From: JANLQX01 sp043775075
GTDB lineage: Bacteria; Actinomycetota; Acidimicrobiia; Acidimicrobiales; JANYDT01
DNA length: 10,370 bases
Reading direction: 5' to 3'
NCBI GenBank assembly: GCA_043775075.1
Contig: JAYVSS010000046.1
Location: 1-10,370, forward strand
How positions within the stretch are numbered: position 1 is the stretch's first letter; each line of letters begins with the position of its first letter. The notes beneath the pieces are model-generated. The model was not told where the DNA came from. It saw only the letters and a program-made list of their open reading frames with translations, and ran no database searches. Positions 1-6,800 of this stretch are shown here, in pieces. The position numbers were made by a program, and so were the translations under genes.

Positions 1-1328
1 GACGGGCTGCCAGGTCCGGTCACCATGAACAGGTTGGGGAATCCGGCGGCCATGAGACCGAGATAGGTCCTCGGCCCTTCCGTCCACGCGTCCCGAAGCG
101 TCACGCCATTACGACCGGTTATGTCCACACCAACAATGGCCCCGGTCATGGCATCGAAACCAGTAGCGAACACGATCGCATCGAAGGCCAGGCTTTCGTC
201 GACGAGGTCTACGCCGTGCTCGGTGATCGTAGCAATGGGATGCTGGCGGAGGTCGACCAGGCGTACGTGTGGCTGGTTGTAGGTCTCGTAGTACCCACTA
301 TCCACACAGAGACGCTTGGTCCCAATTGGATAGTCCTTCGGGCACAGCGTCTCGGCTGTTATCGGATCGTTCACGGTGGCGCGGATCTTGTTCCGCACGA
401 ATTCAGCCAGAACATAGTTGGCCTGATCACTTCCCAGATGATCCATATAGCTGCCGAGAAACTCCATGATTCCAGCGTTTTTCCACGCCTGCTCATAACG
501 TTCATTCCGCTCGCTTTCCGACACACTAAGCGCACTTATTTCACTAACGGGCAACGGCACCCCGGCCGACGAATGACGACCACCGTGTCGATAGGCCACC
601 GGATCGGCGGCGTAGAGAGCAACGCGCTCGGGACGAGCGGCACCGTTACGGGCGGGGATCGAGAAGTTCGGTGTGCGCTGAAACACGGTGAGCTGCTTGG
701 CTTCGGAAGCGATGATCGGAATCGACTGGATGGCCGAGGAACCGGTGCCGATTACCGCCACAGTCTTGCCGGTGAAGTCAACCCCGGCGTGGGGCCAGCG
801 GCTGGTCCAGTACACGTCGCCCGCGAAACGATCCGCTCCGGCGATATCCACCTCCTTTGGCACCGAAAGACAGCCGGTGGCCATCACATAGTGCTGTCCC
901 GTCAGTTCGTCGCCATCGGTCGTCCGGACGCGCCACTGCGCGGCGCCTTCGTCCCAGGCCGCCGACGCCACCCGAGTGGCGAACCGAATGTCCCGACGCA
1001 GGTCGAGGCGATCTGCGACGTGTTGGGCGTAGCGAAGAATTTCGGGCTGGGGGGCATATTTCTCCGACCACTGCCACTCTTGTTCCAACGCCTGATCGAA
1101 GCTGTAGGAGTAGTCCAAGCTCTCCACGTCGCAGCGAGCGCCCGGGTAGCGGTTCGAATACCACGTGCCGCCCACATCGTCGGCCGCTTCGAGGACCACC
1201 GCGGAAAAGCCCAGGCCCCGAAGCCGATGGAGCAGATACATGCCGGCAAATCCGGCGCCGACGACGACCACATCGAACTCCGTGCGCTCGTGCGTCGTGA
1301 CGGCGGCCGAATCAGAAGGAGTACCCAT
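1..1328 (-). CDS. Baeyer-Villiger-type flavin monooxygenase (partial, C-terminus missing)
   Basis: The visible 442 residues belong to the class B flavoprotein monooxygenases (phenylacetone/steroid/cyclohexanone monooxygenase group), soluble FAD- and NADPH-dependent enzymes that insert oxygen next to a ketone. Seen in order: an FAD-binding Rossmann motif (G24-A-G26-F-A-G29, with E47 closing the second strand), the signature GGTWYSNRYPGARCD (53-67), the BVMO fingerprint at 168-179, an NADPH-binding Rossmann motif (G194-T-G196-S-S-A199), QRTPNFSIPARN (217-228), a GTKR motif whose R339 matches the catalytic arginine region, and an ATGF motif (388-391). The fingerprint reads FAGDVYWTSRWP, with Trp174 where the family has His. 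Relatives have about 540 residues, so roughly 100 are missing; the window edge cuts just at TGPGSP, near the active-site loop. The ATG at 1328 lies 17 residues before the first beta strand and has no Shine-Dalgarno; an in-frame GTG at 1385 is a weaker alternative. Substrate unknown. Confidence 0.93.
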   Translation of the reverse strand, partial: MGTPSDSAAVTTHERTEFDVVVVGAGFAGMYLLHRLRGLGFSAVVLEAADDVGGTWYSNRYPGARCDVESLDYSYSFDQALEQEWQWSEKYAPQPEILRYAQHVADRLDLRRDIRFATRVASAAWDEGAAQWRVRTTDGDELTGQHYVMATGCLSVPKEVDIAGADRFAGDVYWTSRWPHAGVDFTGKTVAVIGTGSSAIQSIPIIASEAKQLTVFQRTPNFSIPARNGAARPERVALYAADPVAYRHGGRHSSAGVPLPVSEISALSVSESERNERYEQAWKNAGIMEFLGSYMDHLGSDQANYVLAEFVRNKIRATVNDPITAETLCPKDYPIGTKRLCVDSGYYETYNQPHVRLVDLRQHPIATITEHGVDLVDESLAFDAIVFATGFDAMTGAIVGVDITGRNGVTLRDAWTEGPRTYLGLMAAGFPNLFMVTGPGSP

Positions 1329-1336
1329 ACGAGTCC

Positions 1337-1366
1337 AGGGTACGGACCGAGGAGAGCGATCATCAA
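1337..1366 (-). promoter_or_regulatory. Candidate promoter of the flavin monooxygenase
   Basis: On the minus strand TTGATG (1361-1366) is followed after 18 bases by TACCCT (1337-1342), a fair sigma70-type -35/-10 pair. The -10 box ends 8 bases before the ATG at 1328, so transcription would begin at or within a base or two of the start codon, giving a leaderless message. This fits the absence of a ribosome binding site. Prediction from sequence only. Confidence 0.4.
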
Positions 1367-1391
1367 ACTGGCGTCCACGAACCACTGATGT

Positions 1392-1820
1392 TTACCGAGC
1401 GAGCGGCTTGAAGTCCTCGCCTTCCGCCGCCATGCTCAGCCGTTGGTCGAAGCACACGAATTGCGTGCACTCGGGGATCGCTCGACGCACCGCATTCGCC
1501 GTCGCCAGATGAAGGGCGTCGAAGCCTCGTAGGAGATGTTTGCCGGCCAATTCCACCGCCTCGGCCTCGATGGGCGCAGCGACAGCAACCGCGAGCATAC
1601 GGCCATCGTCCCAGTCTGCGAGAAAGGCGTCGGACAGCACCCCCGCGACCGTTCGAGAGAGCTCGCCTGACCGAACCTTGCCGAAGAACGCCGCTACAAC
1701 TTCCACCCGGGCCAGCGAGATCGTGACTGGCAGTTCGCTGACCGATCGGACGGCCTCGCAGTACTCCTCGTCGGCGTACAACTTGACGAGCGCGCTGGAG
1801 TCAAAATACGCGACCGTCAT
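1392..1820 (-). CDS. vapC: PIN-domain ribonuclease toxin (VapC family)
   Basis: A 142-residue PIN-domain protein, the usual length for VapC toxins, which are Mg-dependent endoribonucleases that cut RNA (often tRNA or rRNA) when the partner antitoxin is lost. Visible acidic residues are D7 in YFDSSALVKLY, E40 in SLARVEVVAAFF, D101 in RGFDALHLATA and D125 in VCFDQRL, matching the four-acid PIN active site, so the nuclease looks intact. The start is set at the ATG at 1820 because it overlaps the antitoxin stop as ATGA and puts the first beta strand (TVAYFDSSA) at the N-terminus. A longer open frame upstream only reads through the antitoxin in another frame. It is translationally coupled to the antitoxin gene. 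The RNA target cannot be told from sequence. Confidence 0.9.
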   Translation of the reverse strand: MTVAYFDSSALVKLYADEEYCEAVRSVSELPVTISLARVEVVAAFFGKVRSGELSRTVAGVLSDAFLADWDDGRMLAVAVAAPIEAEAVELAGKHLLRGFDALHLATANAVRRAIPECTQFVCFDQRLSMAAEGEDFKPLAR

Positions 1821-2131
1821 CTCCGCCCCGCCGAGACCACTTCCGAGAGCGGTGTCCCCTTCCCCGCGGCCTTCATTGCCGCTGCCAGGACCTCCGGGTT
1901 CGGATGAGCCGGCGGCGCGGTACTGCCCTCGGCGCGTTCGCACACCTCAACGCCGGCACGTTCCAACCGTTCGCGCAGGGAATCGATAAGGGCGCCGGCG
2001 GACAGGGGATCGAGTGCGGCTTGAAAGAGCCCAGTGGCAAACTGGTTAAGCGAGACGCCTTCCCGACGAGCACGTTCCTTGGCCATACCAGCCAGCTTGT
2101 CGTCTACTCGGATGGTCAGGATTGCTGTCAT
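1817..2131 (-). CDS. Ribbon-helix-helix antitoxin (VapB-type)
   Basis: A 104-residue protein. Its N-terminus (about residues 1-45) reads as a ribbon-helix-helix DNA-binding domain: a short strand AILTIRVD, then a helix LAGMAKERARREG, a turn and a second helix LNQFATGLFQAAL. The remaining ~55 residues are charged and probably flexible, the part that would wrap the toxin. It directly precedes the PIN toxin with a 4-bp stop/start overlap (ATGA), the classic toxin-antitoxin order. By family precedent it neutralises the toxin and represses its own operon as a dimer. No Shine-Dalgarno is seen before the ATG at 2131; a -10-like box sits 6 bases upstream, suggesting a leaderless transcript. Assignment to VapB rather than another RHH antitoxin family rests on the partner. 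Confidence 0.82.
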   Translation of the reverse strand: MTAILTIRVDDKLAGMAKERARREGVSLNQFATGLFQAALDPLSAGALIDSLRERLERAGVEVCERAEGSTAPPAHPNPEVLAAAMKAAGKGTPLSEVVSAGRR

Positions 2132-2143
2132 GCAAGCATGCTA
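2132..2143 (-). promoter_or_regulatory. Antitoxin -10 box overlapping a palindromic operator candidate
   Basis: TAGCAT on the minus strand (2138-2143) resembles a -10 element and ends 6 bases before the antitoxin ATG. The perfect 8-bp palindrome AGCATGCT (2135-2142) overlaps it, a natural place for the antitoxin dimer to bind and block its own promoter. No convincing -35 hexamer is seen 16-18 bases upstream, so the promoter assignment is tentative. Confidence 0.38.
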
Positions 2144-2178
2144 GCTGTTTGACCCTCTCGGGCGAGGCGAGCGGACGC

Positions 2179-2202
2179 AAAAAGCCGACCCGGAGGTCGG
2201 CT
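2179..2202 (-). terminator. Intrinsic terminator of the rpmE2-rpmG operon
   Basis: Read on the minus strand, an 8-bp perfect stem AGCCGACC/GGTCGGCT (2202-2195 with 2190-2183) with a 4-base loop is followed directly by a run of T (2183-2179). It lies about 50 bases after the rpmG stop and just before the antitoxin promoter, so it separates the two minus-strand units. Confidence 0.85.
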
Positions 2203-2220
2203 GCGAGCACAGTAGGATCT

Positions 2221-2239
2221 CGGCGCCATGCAGGCGCCG
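2221..2239 (-). repeat. GC-rich hairpin between rpmG and its terminator
   Basis: A perfect 7-bp inverted repeat CGGCGCC/GGCGCCG with a 5-base loop, starting 11 bases after the rpmG stop codon. There is no T tract behind it, so it is not an intrinsic terminator itself. It could protect the 3' end of the message or act with the terminator downstream. Confidence 0.5.
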
Positions 2240-2250
2240 CCGGGAGCGGC

Positions 2251-2421
2251 CTAGCGCTCTTCTTTGAACATCACGTGCTTGCGAAGTACCGGATCAAACT
2301 TGCGGAGCTCAAGGCGCTCACGATCGTTGATCTTGTTCTTCTTCGTCACGTAGACAAAGCCCGAGCCCTCGGTGGACCGGAGCTTGATAATGGGGCGCTT
2401 AACGTTGGACTTCGATGCCAT
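2251..2421 (-). CDS. rpmG: 50S ribosomal protein bL33
   Basis: A 56-residue basic protein beginning MASKSNVKRPIIKLRSTEGS, with the family core GFVYVTKKNK (21-30) and LRKFDPVLRKHVMFKEE near the C-terminus. This is bL33 of the large ribosomal subunit, near the peptidyl-tRNA exit region. It has no cysteine, so it is the zinc-independent C- form without the CXXC pairs. The ATG at 2421 is preceded by AAGGA about 7 bases upstream, overlapping the rpmE2 stop codon; the gap between the two genes is 9 bases, so they are cotranscribed and probably translationally linked. Length is normal for the family. Confidence 0.97.
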   Translation of the reverse strand: MASKSNVKRPIIKLRSTEGSGFVYVTKKNKINDRERLELRKFDPVLRKHVMFKEER

Positions 2422-2430
2422 GACAGATCC

Positions 2431-2685
2431 TTAGTTCGAGCGCTTGCCGAAGCGCTTTTCGAAACGCTCCACGCGGCCAGCCGTGTCGAGCATCTTCATC
2501 TTGCCGGTATAAAAGGGGTGGCTAGCCATCGAAATTTCCACGTCTACCAGCGGATACGTCTGGCCGTCTTCCCATTCGATCGTCTTCGCGGTCTTCATTG
2601 TGGAACGGGTCAAGATGAGGGACGACGCCGACTGGTCGCGAAAGACCACGGGGCGGTAGTCGGAGGGGTGAATGCCAGGCTTCAT
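2431..2685 (-). CDS. rpmE2: 50S ribosomal protein bL31, type B
   Basis: An 84-residue protein starting MKPGIHPSDYRPVVFRD, with SHPFYTGK (55-62) and a C-terminal RVERFEKRFG (71-80). These are the hallmarks of bL31 type B, the form lacking the zinc-binding cysteines; none is present here. bL31 bridges the central protuberance of the 50S subunit to the head of the 30S. The start at 2685 matches the family N-terminus. An in-frame ATG at 2700 would add MLYPL, but it lies inside the predicted -10 box and is therefore unlikely. It is the first gene of a two-gene operon with rpmG. In many bacteria such cysteine-free paralogues are zinc-starvation genes under Zur, but no Zur-like palindrome is seen upstream, so this copy may be the constitutive one. 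Confidence 0.96.
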   Translation of the reverse strand: MKPGIHPSDYRPVVFRDQSASSLILTRSTMKTAKTIEWEDGQTYPLVDVEISMASHPFYTGKMKMLDTAGRVERFEKRFGKRSN

Positions 2686-2695
2686 AAGGGGATAG

Positions 2696-2724
2696 AGCAT
2701 AGTGTCTCGTCGGCTGCGCCCCAA
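2696..2724 (-). promoter_or_regulatory. Promoter of the rpmE2-rpmG operon
   Basis: On the minus strand TTGGGG (2719-2724) and TATGCT (2696-2701) are separated by exactly 17 bases, a good sigma70-type arrangement with a strong -10. The -10 box ends 10 bases before the ATG at 2685, so the leader would be only about 0-4 bases. No Shine-Dalgarno is seen there. Confidence 0.6.
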
Positions 2725-2740
2725 CCGAGCTTTTTTGGGG
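2719..2740. repeat. Inverted repeat over the rpmE2 -35 region
   Basis: CCCCAA (2719-2724) is mirrored by TTGGGG (2735-2740) across 10 bases, so one arm coincides with the predicted -35 hexamer. It may be an operator or chance. The T run is in the loop, so it does not look like an intrinsic terminator. The rest of the divergent gap up to 2906 shows no further gene or clear promoter. Confidence 0.35.
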
Positions 2741-2892
2741 TGTCGCGAGTGATCCCAACGAGGCGCCTCACGATCGGCGAGTCACAAGTGAACGAAACGT
2801 CATGACCCTCAAGGAACCGGTGGTCGGCGTCGATGGGCGACGTTGGTTCGGCGTGGGGCTGACCCCCCTCAGTCGACCGGATGGCCTGGACC

Positions 2893-2897
2893 AGGAG
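2893..2897 (+). promoter_or_regulatory. Ribosome binding site that sets the GT2 start
   Basis: AGGAG lies 9 bases before the ATG at 2907. The earlier in-frame ATG at 2802 has no such sequence, and the 35 residues between the two do not resemble the family. This favours 2907. Confidence 0.6.
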
Positions 2898-2906
2898 AAC
2901 GGCAAG

Positions 2907-3836
2907 ATGATCAGAGTCGCACCTGACGAGCAACCGACGGAGACCATGGGACTTTTCGTGGAACGTGTCCACCCCAACACCCGTCCTGCTCGGGATGGGA
3001 CGCCCACGAGATCCCTGCGCAATTCGAGCAGCGTTGCCTCTCCTTTAGTTGTTTCCAGGAACGTCACCGTCATGCTGGCGACCTACAACGAGGCGGGCGC
3101 GATCGCCGAGGCGATTCAGGCCATTGCCGACGCCGCCCGCGAACTTTTCACCGAGGAAGTCAATGTTCGACTGTTCCTCGTGGACGACGATTCACCCGAC
3201 GGGACCGCAGCTATCGCCACAAGGACGGCGAACGAAGCAGGAATTCAAATCAAAGTGTCGTCCGGACCGAGGGCCGGTCTCGGGTTGGCATATCTCCGAG
3301 GGATGGCGGCGATCGTGGCGGACGGTTGGACCGACACGATCGTCACTCTGGACGCCGACGGGCAGCACGACCCGCGAGTGATTCCGACCCTCGTGCGCGA
3401 GCGCGAGCGACGGAACCTGGACTTGCTCATCGGATCTCGATGGGTGGAAGGCGGACTCGTGCTCGGCCTTTCGCGCACTCGCAAATCGCTCAGCCGAGTT
3501 GGCAATCGCTTATTCGCCGTGGTTACCGGCACCACCGATATTCACGACGCAACAACGTCGTTCCGCGTTTTCACCAAGGACTTTGCTTCGTCACTCGACG
3601 TGAGCGCATTAGAGGTTTCGGGCTACAGCTTTTTCAGTTCGTTTGTCGGAGTCGCCAGCGCATCGGGGTATCGAATCGGCGAGCACCCGATCACGTTCGC
3701 GCCGCGCTCCTCCGGTAATTCGAAGTTGGCGGCCCATGATCTCGTGCAATTCCTTCAAAATCTCCCGCGACTGGGATCAGTAACGCGCGCCATGCGCAGG
3801 CGTCAGCGCGCCGCATTCCCGCCTGACGAGCGATGA
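2907..3836 (+). CDS. Polyprenol-phosphate sugar synthase (DPM1-like GT2 glycosyltransferase)
   Basis: A 309-residue family 2 glycosyltransferase of the dolichol/polyprenol-phosphate mannose synthase group. It would transfer a sugar from a nucleotide sugar to polyprenyl phosphate at the cytoplasmic face of the membrane. Seen in order: VMLATYNEAG (first strand, about 54-63), VDDDSPDGT with the nucleotide-binding aspartates (about 92-100), DADGQHDP holding the metal-binding DXD (149-156), GSRWVEGG (176-183) and TSFRVFTKDF (217-226). There is no C-terminal membrane segment or GtrA-like domain, so it is the short soluble or peripheral type. About 50 poorly conserved residues precede the catalytic domain. 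The start at 2907 is chosen for its AGGAG; 2802 is an alternative giving 344 residues. A GT-C membrane protein begins 10 bases after the stop, which suggests it supplies the lipid-linked donor for that enzyme. Mannose versus glucose cannot be decided. Confidence 0.88.
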   Translation: MIRVAPDEQPTETMGLFVERVHPNTRPARDGTPTRSLRNSSSVASPLVVSRNVTVMLATYNEAGAIAEAIQAIADAARELFTEEVNVRLFLVDDDSPDGTAAIATRTANEAGIQIKVSSGPRAGLGLAYLRGMAAIVADGWTDTIVTLDADGQHDPRVIPTLVRERERRNLDLLIGSRWVEGGLVLGLSRTRKSLSRVGNRLFAVVTGTTDIHDATTSFRVFTKDFASSLDVSALEVSGYSFFSSFVGVASASGYRIGEHPITFAPRSSGNSKLAAHDLVQFLQNLPRLGSVTRAMRRRQRAAFPPDER

Positions 3837-3852
3837 GCCGTGAGCGATGAGC
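3828..3852 (+). repeat. 11-bp direct repeat at the GT2/GT-C junction
   Basis: GAGCGATGAGC occurs at 3828-3838 and again at 3842-3852, 14 bases apart start to start. The first copy holds the GT2 stop codon (3834-3836) and the second the start codon of the next gene (3847). It looks like a small local duplication that set the spacing between the two genes. Confidence 0.6.
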
Positions 3853-6800
3853 GATATTCACCGGCCAACACTTGAGCGCGTTCCGTCGCTGCGGCTGAGC
3901 ACTGTCGGTCGCGCTGTTGCTGCCGTTATTGCTGGATTGCTGTTGCTTCGCATCCTTGGGCAACCATGGCCAACGAAGTTTCGAACCACCAACCCCGACG
4001 CTTCAACGTTTCTTCGGCTCGCCCAGCGAGGGCCGCTTGACCACCAATTCTGGTTCGGGGAGCGGCCGTTCGGATACGTTCTCTTCCTCTGGGTAACAGG
4101 CAAGGCGACTCGGCTCATTGTTGTCGTCCAAGCCGTCATCTACGTGGGTGCCTGGGCAACACTCGCCAGGACGGCGGCGGTTCGTCTCGGTCGAATTGTG
4201 GGCATGGTCACTGCCCTCTTCCTTCTTGTTTTGATGGTCCAGGCGCGATTCGCGTTCTGGACCACTCAGATTCTTCCTGACTCTCTTTCTCTTTCGCTCT
4301 CCATTTTATTGGTCGGCTTGTGGTGGGGAGTTGTTGCTTCACGGGGAAACCGTTTGGTCGTTCCCGCAACGGGGGTCACCATCGGTTGGATTTTTCTACG
4401 CGACGGAAACGCCATCGTTGCGTTGATCACTTGCGCAGTGTCAATCGTCCTCGTTCTCGCAGTCTGGAAGACACCCCCACAACGAAAGAGGCGAATCCTC
4501 AATGCTCTGCTTCTGTGTTGTATCGCTGGCTTCTTGGCCCTCGTTTGGGGCGTCCTCTCAGGCAGACCCCAGTACCGCGAAATAGGGGTCTCCGCTCCCA
4601 ATGCGACGAACGGGCGGATGCTCGGCGATGCTGCTGCGACCTACGACTCCTTTGGCCTGGCGTCGCGACTGCCTGCTCGCGGAATTCTCATGCTCGCGTC
4701 GCCGAGCTCCTCGTCGTCGCAGGCCATCGCCGGGGTGATGGTCACCGTGCTTCTCGGTTTTGCGATAGCGAAATCGAGGCGACGCTGGGCGTCGGTCTTT
4801 GCGCTGCTCCTTCTTTTCTCGGCGTTCGTCGACTATTTCGTCTCAGCAAACACTGGAGGTGCAGACCCGAGGCGCCTCATCGCTGGCGCGATTCTTCGAA
4901 TCAACGTTGCCCTCGTGCTTGGGACTGGCATCGCCATGCGGACCGTTGCCCAGCGCCGCCAGACAACGGAGGTGGCGCCACACGAGAATCAGGAGGGTGA
5001 CGAGAGTCAGTCGATGATGACGACTCAACAGATCCGGCACGAACTATTGCGGTGGGTGAATCTGGGTCTCATCGCTGCGATTGCGGCGGCCGCTTTCTTC
5101 GCCAATGAGTTGCGATCGGCCGACTGGGATCCGATGTACATGCGGACTCTAATTGAACGACAGATTCACTTTGGCGGCAGCTACTACGTAAACGGAATTC
5201 ACAACAAAGGCCCGCTGGAGCCGATCGTCTACCACTTAGCAACGCTGATCACATCGTGGAACTCATACTGGTACGCGATCTCGGCTTTCGTGATTCTGGC
5301 TGCTCTCACCGTGGGGATTGCTGCAGCACGATGCTCTAGCTTTGTGACTCAGGATCGCACATTCGGGTTCTCAATCATCATGGCTGTAGTCATCCATTTT
5401 ACGATTTCGGGTGCCGACTATGGTGGAGTGCTGTACTCCCGAAACATTATTGTCGCAATACTTAGCGTTGCATTCGTGATGTTGATCGACGGTCGCCTGT
5501 GGAGCGGCACAAGGCGAATGAAGCCTCACATTGCGGCGTCAATTGTCGGGTTCCTGCTTGGCATCTCCATGCAAACACTGACCACGGCCGTGCTTTCCGT
5601 AAGCGTTTTGGGCATCGGTTCATGGTGGTTCATGGCCGAGAATCTCGAACAACGCGAGCGTTTCACGCGGTTCGTAATCATGGGAACAACGGCCACCGCC
5701 ACATTCGTTAGCGCGCCCATCTGGTACATCGCAAGAGGTTTGGGAGATGTCTTTTGGCAAAGCTGGTGGGTCTACGGGACGTACATGACACGGTCAACGA
5801 ATCGCAGCCTTGCGCAACAACTCTCACTCGGATGGACCTCCTTTTACCAGTACTACCAATTGCGTCCGCTTCCTGCGCTGGTGATCGCCGTTTTTACTGT
5901 GGCCGCATGGACCCAGCGCAGGAATCCGTCTCGGCGAGTAAGGGCGTTCCATTACACCTTGCTCGGGTGGTGGCTTGCCGCGTGCGTCGAAATCACGCTC
6001 ACCCAGCGATACTCAAGCCACTACTACTCCGTTACGACGGTTCCGACAATCTTCATGGCGGCAACCCTGGTTGGCTATGCAGTGCGCCTGGTGGCTCAAG
6101 CCCCGGGGTGGAACAAATCGAAATGGGGGGCTCCCGCCCTTTCCGCAACCATGGTCGGATCTATCTTTTTTGCCAATCCGGTTTCATTCGTGGGCGGCGC
6201 ACAGAACTTCAGTGCGTTTCGGTCATTCTCCGCCAACTCAAAGATGCGTGAGCAGGGTGCCGGCGGCTCGACCCAGTCGGTACGCGCCATCCTCGACCTG
6301 GTGTCCCGTGAGAACGATCCACTACTCATGTGGACGAATGAGCCGTGGCAATATCTTTCCTATCACCGCGTCTCGGCTACCAGATTTATCTGGAAAAGCT
6401 TTCTCGTAGGCGAGGTCTATCTCGGCCGGACATCTACGGAATGGGTGCTACCAAATAGTTGGAAACAGTGGTCCGAAGACCTCGATCAAGCTCAACCATC
6501 TGCGGTGGTTCTCCAGCTCAAAGCGCCGATCGATGCTTCGACCCCGGCAGCGGGTCGGATCGCAACAGATTTCGAGACAGTCTTTCAAGACGCAGAAAAC
6601 ACTGTCGGCCTGCGCCGCAACCTCGTGGCGAAATTGCTCACACCTCCAACAGACGTAAGGGAGTGGTCCTCGCCCGAGGCGATCGCGCCGACTTCCGGTT
6701 GGTCCTCGGCCAACGGAATCGCACTGTTCGCTCAGGGGGGCTTCGCGAGGACAGTTGACACCCTCCTCATGGCCAACGCTTCGTGTTATCGCATAGACGG

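Noticed and set aside
216..1388. Long plus-strand open frame (390 codons) opposite the monooxygenase
   Set aside because: It is the antisense shadow of a GC-rich gene whose minus-strand frame carries all BVMO motifs; the plus-strand translation has no recognisable domain.
2122..2805. Plus-strand open frame of 227 codons across rpmG and rpmE2
   Set aside because: It lies opposite two certain ribosomal protein genes, their terminator and their promoter, and its translation resembles no protein family.
2686..2810. Zur operator upstream of rpmE2
   Set aside because: I looked for an AT-rich palindrome of the TGAAAATNATTTTCA type and found none.
2802..2906. Upstream start for the GT2 gene (ATG at 2802)
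   Set aside because: No ribosome binding site, and the extra 35 residues do not look like family sequence; 2907 has AGGAG at proper distance. It cannot be fully excluded.
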